64,000 nucleotides of DNA. It comes from Ectobius pallidus. Its lineage: Eukaryota > Arthropoda > Insecta > Blattodea > Ectobiidae. Both the position numbers and the translations under genes were made by a program. The stretch lies in the NCBI GenBank assembly GCA_964059195.1, contig CAXKWD010000002.1, forward strand, positions 169,576,559 through 169,640,558. The letters are read 5' to 3'. The notes beneath the pieces are model-generated. The model was not told where the DNA came from, searched no databases, and saw only the letters and a program-made list of their open reading frames with translations. This document shows, piece by piece, positions 18,129 to 27,798 of the stretch (position 1 is its first letter; every line of letters begins with the position of its first letter).

Positions 18129-19688
18129 ATGACTACTTTAGAGCAAACCCTTGCAGCTTTCAGAGCGAAGCGTGCTCCAGTAAAAGCAAGAATCACACGT
18201 CTTTGCAATCTCATACCTCAACTACTTGTAAATGATGAAGCGACCTATAATGATCTCTTAGATAGGAAAGCTAACCTAACACAACTCGTTGCTAGATTTG
18301 AAGATGTTCAGACTAACATAGAAGAGTTAGATTTTTCCGATGTAGAACAGGCATATAGAGAGGAAGTAGAAGATTCTATTCTTAAAGCCACTTCACACAT
18401 AAATAAACTAGAAGCAAGTTATCTTAAATCTAAGGCTGATGCGGAAGCCGAGTTTAAGGAAAGACAAGCACGCATCGAGGCAGAAGCTAAAGAAAGACAA
18501 GCTCGCATCGAGACAGAAGCTGCAGAAAGACAAGCACGTATCGAGGTAGAAGCTGCAGAAGCTGCAGCACAAAAAGCCATACAGCAAAAAATCAATCATA
18601 TCAACAGGCTAAATCGCCAGTTCATGTCCTATGCTCAATCTATTCATGAGTTTGAAATTCAAAATGAAGCAAATTTTCATGAAGCAATCAGTATGAGAAC
18701 CATGTTTCTCCATTTATTTGATGCATATGAAGACTCAGCGTTGCAAGTCACCCCTGATGATTTTCAAGACATAGATATTCAGAGACGAGAGATTGAAATA
18801 GCTTATCATCGAGCATTAGGTTTCCTTGATTCCTTGATTTCACAAAATAAGCCAAAATATCAGCCAGAAAAATCGCTTTCAAGGCACTCTTCGAGCAAAG
18901 GTTCCCATCATGCAGAACCTCAAACAATTCTTCCGAAACTCCCAGAAATAAAACTGCCCCAATTTGATGGCAATCCAATAGCTTGGGTAGAATTTAGGGA
19001 TACTTTCACATCACTCATTCTAAGTAATAAACATATTACTAATATTGATAAATTTCAATATTTGAAATCATGCCTCACCACAGAAACACTCTGTATAATT
19101 CAGAACATTCCAGTGTCAGATGCCACATTTGAAGTTGCCTGGAAAACACTCACGGAACGTTTTGACAATGATAGATTAATCATGAACACGCATTTGGATC
19201 ATTTGTTTACTGCGCCTACTATTGAACGAGACTCAGCAAATTCTCTCCAAAAATTTCTTGACCATTTTGTAAGTACGATGCACGCTCTCCAGTCCTTAAA
19301 GACTGACGTCAACCTAACAGACTTAATTGTCTCCAAGTTAATCTTAGATAGATTACCTCCAGCCTTCATTAAAGAATGGGAAAGTTCTATTAAACCTAAT
19401 CAATTACCCACATTAAGTGAATTATTTGGTTTCCTAGAGTCGAAAGTGAGAGTCCTTCAGATGACAAGTTTAGCGATAGGATCTCAAGCTAAATCTAATT
19501 CTACAAACAACTCTAATTCTACACAAATCGCCCCCCTCAAAAACCTGCTACTAATAATAATGGTGTTTCAAACAACAGCAATCAAAATAATCACAACAAC
19601 TCCAGAACGTATAATTCACGTCCTCTTTGTATTTGCTGCAGGCAAAATGTTATCCATGAATTGTATCAATGTGACAGCTTCAAAATGA
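18129..19688 (+). CDS. gag: BEL/Pao Gag polyprotein, unit B
   Basis: 519 codons from an ATG with AAA before it. The N-terminal 110 residues are helical and charged. Residues 110-142 are three 11-residue repeats (KERQARIEAEA type), predicted coiled coil, followed by an AEAAAQK helix. Residues about 272-430 match the DUF1759-type capsid region of BEL Gags (LPQFDGNPIAWVEFRDTF). After the six-C tract at 19531-19536 the residues lose Gag character, and the frame stops at TGA 19686-19688; the conserved zinc fingers continue in the shifted frame (19535-19852). Expected function: particle assembly. The shift means a full-length Gag needs recoding, or the copy is defective. Confidence 0.88.
   Translation: MTTLEQTLAAFRAKRAPVKARITRLCNLIPQLLVNDEATYNDLLDRKANLTQLVARFEDVQTNIEELDFSDVEQAYREEVEDSILKATSHINKLEASYLKSKADAEAEFKERQARIEAEAKERQARIETEAAERQARIEVEAAEAAAQKAIQQKINHINRLNRQFMSYAQSIHEFEIQNEANFHEAISMRTMFLHLFDAYEDSALQVTPDDFQDIDIQRREIEIAYHRALGFLDSLISQNKPKYQPEKSLSRHSSSKGSHHAEPQTILPKLPEIKLPQFDGNPIAWVEFRDTFTSLILSNKHITNIDKFQYLKSCLTTETLCIIQNIPVSDATFEVAWKTLTERFDNDRLIMNTHLDHLFTAPTIERDSANSLQKFLDHFVSTMHALQSLKTDVNLTDLIVSKLILDRLPPAFIKEWESSIKPNQLPTLSELFGFLESKVRVLQMTSLAIGSQAKSNSTNNSNSTQIAPLKNLLLIIMVFQTTAIKIITTTPERIIHVLFVFAAGKMLSMNCINVTASK
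18456..18554 (+). repeat. Three 33-bp tandem repeats inside BEL gag
   Basis: Units 18456-18488, 18489-18521 and 18522-18554 each encode (K/A)ERQARIExEA. They extend a predicted coiled coil. The MITE in unit A is inserted right at the start of the first repeat. The same array is in every copy; the second repeat carries the T/I variant seen in units C and D. Confidence 0.8.
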
Positions 19689-19852
19689 TGTCCCATGAGC
19701 AAAGAATGCGATTCGTCAATACTCATAAAGCATGTCAAGTATGCCTTCAAACTAAAGGTCATAGTAGTGTATGTGGCGTATTCAAATGCCACATTTGTGG
19801 TGAAAGACATAGTACAATGCTTCACAATCCTAATCAGCGCACAACCAAATAA
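19535..19852 (+). CDS. gag: BEL Gag zinc-finger segment, unit B (shifted frame)
   Basis: Reading from the end of the six-C tract, this frame gives an Asn-rich linker and then a Cys/His-rich block with CICC, ACQVC, KGH, CGVFKCHIC and RHSTMLH motifs, the usual nucleic-acid-binding end of BEL Gags. It stops at TAA 19850-19852. It overlaps both the tail of the 18129 ORF and the first 52 codons of the pol ORF, which are meaningless in their own frames here. The conserved chemistry in this frame is the evidence that it is, or was, coding. Confidence 0.8.
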   Translation, partial: PQKPATNNNGVSNNSNQNNHNNSRTYNSRPLCICCRQNVIHELYQCDSFKMMSHEQRMRFVNTHKACQVCLQTKGHSSVCGVFKCHICGERHSTMLHNPNQRTTK

Positions 19853-22800
19853 TGTAACACGCATGCTGCACCTTCCTTCAATACCAGACCCCCCAAAATG
19901 TCTGCATCCCACTGCATTAATCATTGTGGAAGACATAAATGGTAAACCTGTAGAAGCAACAGCCCTGTTAGATACTGGTTCTAGTTGCAATTTAATAACT
20001 AATCGCTTATTCAACAAATTAAAGTTGAAAGCTTTACCCAAAAGAGTGCCACTTCAAGGCATCTTAGAGTCTCAAGCCCATATGCACAAGACTACAAACA
20101 TCAAAATCAAGTCAAGAACTACGCTATGGAATTATGATACACAGGCTATTGTAATTCCAGAAATTTCTGCCAGCCAACTGCCAGATAATTACATTGATAT
20201 TAGAAATTGGCAAATTCCAGCCAATCTCCCCCTAGCTAACCCAAATTTCAACACACCACAGTGTGTTGACTTACTCTTAGGAGTAGAAGTTTATTCACAA
20301 ATAATGCAGGATGGCATAATCAGTGCTCCTGATCATCCCACAATTCAGAATTCTCAATTGGGATGGACCTTTTCTGGAAAGTTACCATCACTTAACACTT
20401 CTAGGCAAATGCATTTAACCTCAAGTCATCAAGATGACAATTTCTATCAATCTAGCAATGAAAATGTCAGACGACTTGTCAATTCTTCTTCTCCAAGGCG
20501 ATTGAAAGGAAATCGCACAAATCAAACTGTTAATGCCAATGCCAATAATGATAAACAATATTCTGCATTTTTAAATGTTGATCAATCAATAAACAATCAA
20601 CTGTCTAAGTTTTGGGAATTCGAAAGTGTAGCCAATAGTGCACCTTTCCCTCAAGACGCACACTGTGAAACATACTTCACAGAAACTACCACAAGAGATC
20701 TTGACGGAAGATATGTCGTCAAGCTTCCTTTCAATGCCCCACCAGAATCAATAGGCAGCACCAAGCAGCAAGCCTATCAAAGATTCAACTCACTCGAAAA
20801 ACGTTTGGCAAATGATGCTGAACTTTGCCAGCAATATGGTGATTTCATGACTGAGTATCAGACCCTAGGCCACATGGAGCCTGCGGAATCTGAACAGCCT
20901 GAAACCTTTGATTACATAATCCCTCATCACCCGGTGATGAAACCGTCAAGCAGTACTACTAAACTAAGAGTAGTATTTGATGCCTCTGCTAAATCAACAA
21001 ACAAAAAGTCATTAAATGACATACTTTATGTAGGCCCTACAGTCCAACCAGATCTATTTTCCATACTATTACGATTCAGACTGAATCCTATTGCCTTTAC
21101 TTCTGACATCGCTAAGATGTACAGACAAGTACTCATATCTCCTGAACAACAGCATTTCCAGCAAATACTTTGGAGGGAACAACCTTCAGAGCCCATCAAG
21201 ATCTTCAATCTTAAGACTGTGACTTATGGCACAGCACCAGCCGCATTTCTAGCAACTCGAGCCCTTAAACAACTTACAATTGACGAGGGTAAAGATTTTC
21301 CACTAGCTTCACATCTAATAAATAATTCTACGTATGTCGACGACATAGTGGCAACCGCCGCTAATATTGAAGAAGCCCAGCAAATGGTTTCTGAATTAAA
21401 CACTTTGCTTCCCATGGGTGGATTCCAACCTAGAAAGTGGAGTTCAAATCTGCCACAACTTCTAGAAAACATACCAGTCGAGTCAAGAGAAACTCTTGAT
21501 AATCGCACATTCGGTGACTCAGATGCCAGCTCTATTAAAGCATTAGGCTTAATATGGCAACCATCAAATGATTTATTGCGAGTAGAAACATCCATAGATT
21601 CTTCTAAACCTTTTGTTAAGTGTACAAGAAGAACACTACTTTCTTGTATTGCGTCAATATTTGACCCCTTAGGCCTCATCTCTCCCATAGTTGCACATTG
21701 CAAAATCATATTTCAATCCTTATGGAAGGAAACTACCTCCTGGGATCAACTTATACCTGAATCGATCGCCAAAAAATGGCTGACGGTTCACAACCAACTA
21801 CATTCAATTTCTCAAATTGCTATTCCTCGGTTTGCATTAATACCAAACGCTATTTCAATAGATTTGCATGGATTTTGCGACGCTAGCGAGCAAGCTTATG
21901 GCGCTTGCATCTATTTATGCTCTACCAATCAAGAGGGCGAAACTCAAGTATCCTTACTATGTGCAAAGTCTAAAATTGCACCTATCAAAGCGGTTACAAT
22001 TCCCAGATTAGAATTATTAGCTGCCCATTTATTATCCAAACTCACCCACAATGTTTTGCCTACACTACAGCTCGACATTAATTCAGTAAATTTGTGGAGT
22101 GATTCCAATATAGTTTTGAGTTGGTTGAGTCGCTCTCCAACCACACTCAAGACATTTGTTGCAAATAGAGTTGCGGATATACAAGAGTATACTGCAGACT
22201 TTATTTGGAGACATGTATCATCAAGTGATAATCCCGCTGATTTGATATCTCGAGGTTCGACACCCGAGGATTTAATTCATAACGATTTGTGGTGGATTGG
22301 CCCAGAATGGCTGTCCAAGGACACCTCATACTGGCCAACCAATAACACACAAGCTATCTCAGAACCACTGCCAGAAGTCAAGGTAGTAGCTCATATCACT
22401 ACTGTTGATAGTACCTTTCAATCTTGGTTTTCCAAGTTTTCTTACTTAAAATCTCTCCGCATTATGGGTTATGTATTAAGATTCATACATAATGCAAAAC
22501 CTAATAACAAACGCCTTAGTGGATCTTTATCTCCTGATGAGATAACAAGTTCAATGCACTGCTGTGTAAAAAATGTCCAGCGTCAGGCATACGCTGAAGA
22601 AATAGGACTATTGTCAGCTGGAAAGGAAATTCCAACCTCCAGTAAAATTCTTAATTTATGCCCATTCTTGGATTCTGACAACATCCTACGTGTTGGCGGA
22701 CGATTAGAAAGATCTAATCTTCCATTTGAATCAAAACATCAAATGCTATTGCCATGTGATCATGATTTCACAAAGCATTTAATTCACTATACACATTTTC

Positions 22801-23906
22801 AACTGCATCACGCAGGACCACAACTTATTATTGCTCATCTCAGAGAAAGATTCTGGATTCCTTCAATCAGAAGAATAATAAGATCTGTAATAGGAAAATG
22901 TAACACATGTTTCCGCTTTAAAGCACAGCCTTTTCAACAAAAAATGGCTGACTTGCCTGCCGCCAGAATAACTCCAATACCACCATTTACAAATGTTAGC
23001 TTAGATTATGCAGGCCCATTTACAATAAAGTATGGTGGTCCAAGATCTAAAATCACTACCAAGTCATATATTGCTCTCTTTGTGTGCATGTCCACAAAGG
23101 CAATACACTTAGAGTTAGTAACCACACTTACTTCTAAAGCATTTCTAGCTGCTCTGTCTAGATTTACTAGCCGCAGAAGCATTCCCCATTCGATTACATC
23201 CGACAACGGAACAACTTTCATTGGAGCTTGTAATGATTTGAAACAATTAAGTGACTTATTGTCATCTTCTGAATTTCAAAATACTGTTAAAGATGCTACC
23301 TCACATCTCAGCCTTAATTGGCATTTTTTACCGCCTTACTCTCCTCATATGGGTGGACTGCATGAAGCTGCAGTACGCTCAGTCAAACATCACCTGAAGC
23401 GAATGGCTTCAGATCTCACTCTCACCTACGAAGAGCTATCGACTTTGTTGATCCAAATCGAAGCTATCCTTAATTCACGACCATTGCTCTCACTTCATGA
23501 AGAGATCGATGACTTCCAATATTTGTCTCCAGGACATTTTCTTGTAGGCAAACCACTCATTTCATTGCCATCTCCAGACTTGTCTGGAAGTTACACATTA
23601 CGCTCTCAGTGGAAAACACTGCATAACTCTACTGTTGATTTGTGGAAGAAATGGTCTTCTGACTATCTTCACACACTCCAAAGGCGTTCCAAATGGAGCT
23701 CTAAATCTCACAATGTATCTATTGGTACACCAGTACTTCTCATTGAAGATAATGTGCCACCTTTTAAATGGATTTTAGGCATAGTTGATCAAATTCACCC
23801 TGGATCTGACGGTCTCGTAAGAGTAGCTACTGTCAGAACTTCTTCAGGTCAATATAAAAGACCAATAGTGAAACTCGCCCCTCTTCCCATAAATGGAGAA
23901 GATTAA
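19695..23906 (+). CDS. pol: BEL/Pao Pol polyprotein, unit B (protease, RT, RNase H, integrase)
   Basis: 1403-codon ORF; the first 52 or so codons overlap the Gag zinc fingers in another frame, so true Pol starts near 19850 (first ATG there at 19863). Domains: retropepsin-like protease of the DUF1758 type with DTG at residues 93-95; reverse transcriptase with YVDD at 547-550 within the Pao (A17) region; RNase H with FCDAS (Asp 729) and LWSDS; integrase H2C2 finger (THFQLHH...CNTC); DDE core at Asp 1104, Asp 1170, Glu 1224, with the long Asp-Glu spacing (54) usual in BEL; a DUF5641-like C-terminal domain from about 1275. All catalytic residues are present. It lies in the same frame as the first part of gag. 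Confidence 0.93.
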   Translation: MSKECDSSILIKHVKYAFKLKVIVVYVAYSNATFVVKDIVQCFTILISAQPNNVTRMLHLPSIPDPPKCLHPTALIIVEDINGKPVEATALLDTGSSCNLITNRLFNKLKLKALPKRVPLQGILESQAHMHKTTNIKIKSRTTLWNYDTQAIVIPEISASQLPDNYIDIRNWQIPANLPLANPNFNTPQCVDLLLGVEVYSQIMQDGIISAPDHPTIQNSQLGWTFSGKLPSLNTSRQMHLTSSHQDDNFYQSSNENVRRLVNSSSPRRLKGNRTNQTVNANANNDKQYSAFLNVDQSINNQLSKFWEFESVANSAPFPQDAHCETYFTETTTRDLDGRYVVKLPFNAPPESIGSTKQQAYQRFNSLEKRLANDAELCQQYGDFMTEYQTLGHMEPAESEQPETFDYIIPHHPVMKPSSSTTKLRVVFDASAKSTNKKSLNDILYVGPTVQPDLFSILLRFRLNPIAFTSDIAKMYRQVLISPEQQHFQQILWREQPSEPIKIFNLKTVTYGTAPAAFLATRALKQLTIDEGKDFPLASHLINNSTYVDDIVATAANIEEAQQMVSELNTLLPMGGFQPRKWSSNLPQLLENIPVESRETLDNRTFGDSDASSIKALGLIWQPSNDLLRVETSIDSSKPFVKCTRRTLLSCIASIFDPLGLISPIVAHCKIIFQSLWKETTSWDQLIPESIAKKWLTVHNQLHSISQIAIPRFALIPNAISIDLHGFCDASEQAYGACIYLCSTNQEGETQVSLLCAKSKIAPIKAVTIPRLELLAAHLLSKLTHNVLPTLQLDINSVNLWSDSNIVLSWLSRSPTTLKTFVANRVADIQEYTADFIWRHVSSSDNPADLISRGSTPEDLIHNDLWWIGPEWLSKDTSYWPTNNTQAISEPLPEVKVVAHITTVDSTFQSWFSKFSYLKSLRIMGYVLRFIHNAKPNNKRLSGSLSPDEITSSMHCCVKNVQRQAYAEEIGLLSAGKEIPTSSKILNLCPFLDSDNILRVGGRLERSNLPFESKHQMLLPCDHDFTKHLIHYTHFQLHHAGPQLIIAHLRERFWIPSIRRIIRSVIGKCNTCFRFKAQPFQQKMADLPAARITPIPPFTNVSLDYAGPFTIKYGGPRSKITTKSYIALFVCMSTKAIHLELVTTLTSKAFLAALSRFTSRRSIPHSITSDNGTTFIGACNDLKQLSDLLSSSEFQNTVKDATSHLSLNWHFLPPYSPHMGGLHEAAVRSVKHHLKRMASDLTLTYEELSTLLIQIEAILNSRPLLSLHEEIDDFQYLSPGHFLVGKPLISLPSPDLSGSYTLRSQWKTLHNSTVDLWKKWSSDYLHTLQRRSKWSSKSHNVSIGTPVLLIEDNVPPFKWILGIVDQIHPGSDGLVRVATVRTSSGQYKRPIVKLAPLPINGED

Positions 23907-24030
23907 TTATACTTAATAAATTATATATAACCTAAAAATGTCTTTGTAGAAACTTTAAATAATTATAGTTTTGTTCCATTATACATTCTCTTTGTTTGAA
24001 TAATTATTTGAATAATTATTGCGGGCAATA

Positions 24031-25676
24031 TGTATAATTACACAAAACTTGGAACTAAAACTATGACTTTTCGTAGCTAACATAGGCCTAAATTACGACC
24101 ACATTAAAGTCATTTTATTGTAAATCTTCTCACATTCATGTTCAGATTTAATATTTGACACGTAGATTGCGATTCTGAACTTAGTTTTGTATAATCTATC
24201 ATAATAAATATTATTTGAATGAATTAAGATGGTTTGTAAGAAACATAACCCACTTTCAAACGTGCAATATTCACATATGTTCCACGGACTTTAGAATAAT
24301 GTTAAAGTGTCTGGTATCATACTCACAGCTACCCATATTTAATATTGTTCCTTTAAAACCATTATTTGTTTATTAAAATAATTAATTAGTTATTACATAT
24401 ATATTCGCATGGTGATCCTCATTTGTTCGTTGCGAAATCATTTAGCGAGAGTACTTCGATCTGACAATATATCGATACTGACTCGTTTCGATTTTCAATG
24501 CTGCCAATTTCCAGCAAAAAACTCATATAGTTTTCTCATACAAATATGCAAGTTTTTATTATTATATAGATTTTTTATATAGTTTTTATATTTGATTTAT
24601 ACTTTAAATCCATGGTGTTATTGTCCATTGCATTTGTTAGTATCTTTTCACGTCAAATTTACTTGTGACGCATTCTCTTATAAATATAATTTTGCTAAGT
24701 TTATTGGGATTCCCCTCACAAATTCCAGTACTAAACGCTCAGGCATTCAGTTAGTTTAGTTCACACGTCGAATCTGAAGCAATCAGACGTGTTTTCTCAT
24801 TCATTCCTGCTTGGGAGAAAGTACTTCCCAATACATCATCAACTCTTCAATCATCAGCCTTCTTCAGTATCCAAGGAACTGGGAGCTGAATTTCTACTAA
24901 AAATCTTCAATCCAGCAAGGATTTTCAACTTTAAATCATAAATTTTCAGATAAGAAATTTGATTACTAATATCATCTCAAACAATAGCTTCGCGTGGTCG
25001 CGCTTAGCATATCTTGTTACTTCTTATATCTATTAATTGAAGAAAATCTTCAACTTCACATCTACCTTTTAATTGAACCAATTTCAATTAATTAAAAATT
25101 AATTTCCTACGTGAAGAAAGAACTTCACCATAAACTTTCATTGTTCGCTTGGTGACGCTATAGCATTAGGCACGCCAAGGTGACGTCATATAGACGCTTG
25201 CAATTTCAACATATCCGTTTTCCTCTGTGAACATTTCCAACACATTTCAAAGTGTTTAATTTATCCATCTAACTTCAGGATTTATAGACAATCAAAACAT
25301 TACACATCATTAAGTGTAATTTATTACTTTAAGAAATATTTCATCATAATCAATTTATAAACATTATTTGGAACTTTAACTTCAACTTCAGTACAAACTG
25401 CTACAGTCTTAATTATCATCATCAACATCAAGAAATTTCGTCATCTCTTCAAGATTATCAACTCTTCAAGCATCAACTTCAACAATTTTTCAGTGTATAT
25501 TATAATCTCAGTTTTTCAGTGTTAAAATAAATATCATTTATTCACCAGAAGGTTACAAATTCTTGTTCTTTCATGTATAGGCAAGGCAAGGGTTTCAGAA
25601 ACTTACAGTTCATTTTCACCTAATTTTCCCTTTCCAATCTACCTATTTGGTACCTCATCTACTAGCCTACTATACA
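24031..25676 (+). mobile_element. BEL/Pao LTR 2 (1646 bp, shared by units B and C)
   Basis: Same length and ends (TGTATA...TATACA) as LTR 1 and the same internal signals. Followed by TT and the primer binding site of unit C at 25679. Confidence 0.92.
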
Positions 25677-26074
25677 TTTGGTCCTCCGGGCCGGATCTGT
25701 CCCATAGTGGCCTATGGAACTTTAAAATCTATTAATCTTATTATAAGTGGTCCTCCGACAAATATTTCCTAATTTTTCTGAAACCTGCGGGCAAGAATTT
25801 GTAACGTAAGGTAAGTCAAAACCATTCTCCTGGCACGACCAGTATTTGAGAAATACAGTAGACACAGTGAAAAAGGGTTTCACAACACCTACTCATTTTT
25901 TATGTTGCATGAAATCAAACACAAAAACAGTGAAAAGTGTAAAACAACATACCACACATTATTTTGTACTAAAAATCTTGAAGTTTCTTTTCAATTCAAT
26001 CTTAAAACGCGGGCAAAATTGCACTATTAATTTAACTTCAATCTTATCAAGTAAGTTCAACTTAAATCATCAAA

Positions 26075-27634
26075 ATGACTACTTTAGAGCAAACCCTTGC
26101 AGCTTTCAGAGCGAAGCGTGCTCCAGTAAAAGCAAGAATCACACGTCTTTGCAATCTCATACCTCAACTACTTGTAAATGATGAAGCGACCTATAATGAT
26201 CTCTTAGATAGGAAAGCTAACCTAACACAACTCGTTGCTAGATTTGAAGATGTTCAGACTAACATAGAAGAGTTAGATTTTTCCGATGTAGAACAGGCAT
26301 ATAGAGAGGAAGTAGAAGATTCTATTCTTAAAGCCACTTCACACATAAATAAACTAGAAGCAAGTTATCTTAAATCTAAGGCTGATGCGGAAGCCGAGTT
26401 TAAGGAAAGACAAGCACGCATCGAGGCAGAAGCTAAAGAAAGACAAGCTCGCATCGAGATAGAAGCTGCAGAAAGACAAGCACGTATCGAGGTAGAAGCT
26501 GCAGAAGCTGCAGCACAAAAAGCCATACAGCAAAAAATCAATCATATCAACAGGCTAAATCGCCAGTTCATGTCCTATGCTCAATCTATTCATGAGTTTG
26601 AAATTCAAAATGAAGCAAATTTTCATGAAGCAATCAGTATGAGAACCATGTTTCTCCATTTATTTGATGCATATGAAGACTCAGCGTTGCAAGTCACCCC
26701 TGATGATTTTCAAGACATAGATATTCAGAGACGAGAGATTGAAATAGCTTATCATCGAGCATTAGGTTTCCTTGATTCCTTGATTTCACAAAATAAGCCA
26801 AAATATCAGCCAGAAAAATCGCTTTCAAGGCACTCTTCGAGCAAAGGTTCCCATCAGGCAGAACCTCAAACAATTCTTCCGAAACTCCCAGAAATAAAAC
26901 TGCCCCAATTTGATGGCAATCCAATAGCTTGGGTAGAATTTAGGGATACTTTCACATCACTCATTCTAAGTAATAAACATATTACTAATATTGATAAATT
27001 TCAATATTTGAAATCATGCCTCACCACAGAAACACTCTGTATAATTCAGAACATTCCAGTGTCAGATGCCACATTTGAAGTTGCCTGGAAAACACTCACG
27101 GAACGTTTTGACAATGATAGATTAATCATGAACACGCATTTGGATCATTTGTTTACTGCGCCTACTATTGAACGAGACTCAGCAAATTCTCTCCAAAAAT
27201 TTCTTGACCATTTTGTAAGTACGATGCACGCTCTCCAGTCCTTAAAGACTGACGTCAACCTAACAGACTTAATTGTCTCCAAGTTAATCTTAGATAGATT
27301 ACCTCCAGCCTTCATTAAAGAATGGGAAAGTTCTATTAAACCTAATCAATTACCCACATTAAGTGAATTATTTGGTTTCCTAGAGTCGAAAGTGAGAGTC
27401 CTTCAGATGACAAGTTTAGCGATAGGATCTCAAGCTAAATCTAATTCTACAAACAACTCTAATTCTACACAAATCGCCCCCCTCAAAAACCTGCTACTAA
27501 TAATAATGGTGTTTCAAACAACAGCAATCAAAATAATCACAACAACTCCAGAACGTATAATTCACGTCCTCTTTGTATTTGCTGCAGGCAAAATGTTATC
27601 CATGAATTGTATCAATGTGACAGCTTCAAAATGA
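26075..27634 (+). CDS. gag: BEL/Pao Gag polyprotein, unit C
   Basis: As unit B except for two residue changes: Thr to Ile in the second 11-residue repeat (T at 26460) and His to Gln before the capsid region (G at 26857). Both are shared with unit D only (first change) or with D, E and F (second). Confidence 0.88.
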   Translation: MTTLEQTLAAFRAKRAPVKARITRLCNLIPQLLVNDEATYNDLLDRKANLTQLVARFEDVQTNIEELDFSDVEQAYREEVEDSILKATSHINKLEASYLKSKADAEAEFKERQARIEAEAKERQARIEIEAAERQARIEVEAAEAAAQKAIQQKINHINRLNRQFMSYAQSIHEFEIQNEANFHEAISMRTMFLHLFDAYEDSALQVTPDDFQDIDIQRREIEIAYHRALGFLDSLISQNKPKYQPEKSLSRHSSSKGSHQAEPQTILPKLPEIKLPQFDGNPIAWVEFRDTFTSLILSNKHITNIDKFQYLKSCLTTETLCIIQNIPVSDATFEVAWKTLTERFDNDRLIMNTHLDHLFTAPTIERDSANSLQKFLDHFVSTMHALQSLKTDVNLTDLIVSKLILDRLPPAFIKEWESSIKPNQLPTLSELFGFLESKVRVLQMTSLAIGSQAKSNSTNNSNSTQIAPLKNLLLIIMVFQTTAIKIITTTPERIIHVLFVFAAGKMLSMNCINVTASK

Positions 27635-27798
27635 TGTCCCATGAGCAAAGAATGCGATTCGTCAATACTCATAAAGCATGTCAAGTATGCCTTCAAACTA
27701 AAGGTCATAGTAGTGTATGTGGCGTATTCAAATGCCACATTTGTGGTGAAAGACATAGTACAATGCTTCACAATCCTAATCAGCGCACAACCAAATAA
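27481..27798 (+). CDS. gag: BEL Gag zinc-finger segment, unit C (shifted frame)
   Basis: Identical in layout to the unit B segment; CQVC intact. Confidence 0.75.
   Translation, partial: PQKPATNNNGVSNNSNQNNHNNSRTYNSRPLCICCRQNVIHELYQCDSFKMMSHEQRMRFVNTHKACQVCLQTKGHSSVCGVFKCHICGERHSTMLHNPNQRTTK

Larger units (their letters stand above)
17731..24030 (+). mobile_element. BEL/Pao unit B internal region (reference copy, 6300 bp)
   Basis: Complete unit without insertion or gap. Leader 17731-18128, gag, pol, and a 124-bp non-coding end (23907-24030) with AATAAA soon after the pol stop, a doubled TTTGAATAATTA, and GCGGGCAA before the next LTR. Confidence 0.93.
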
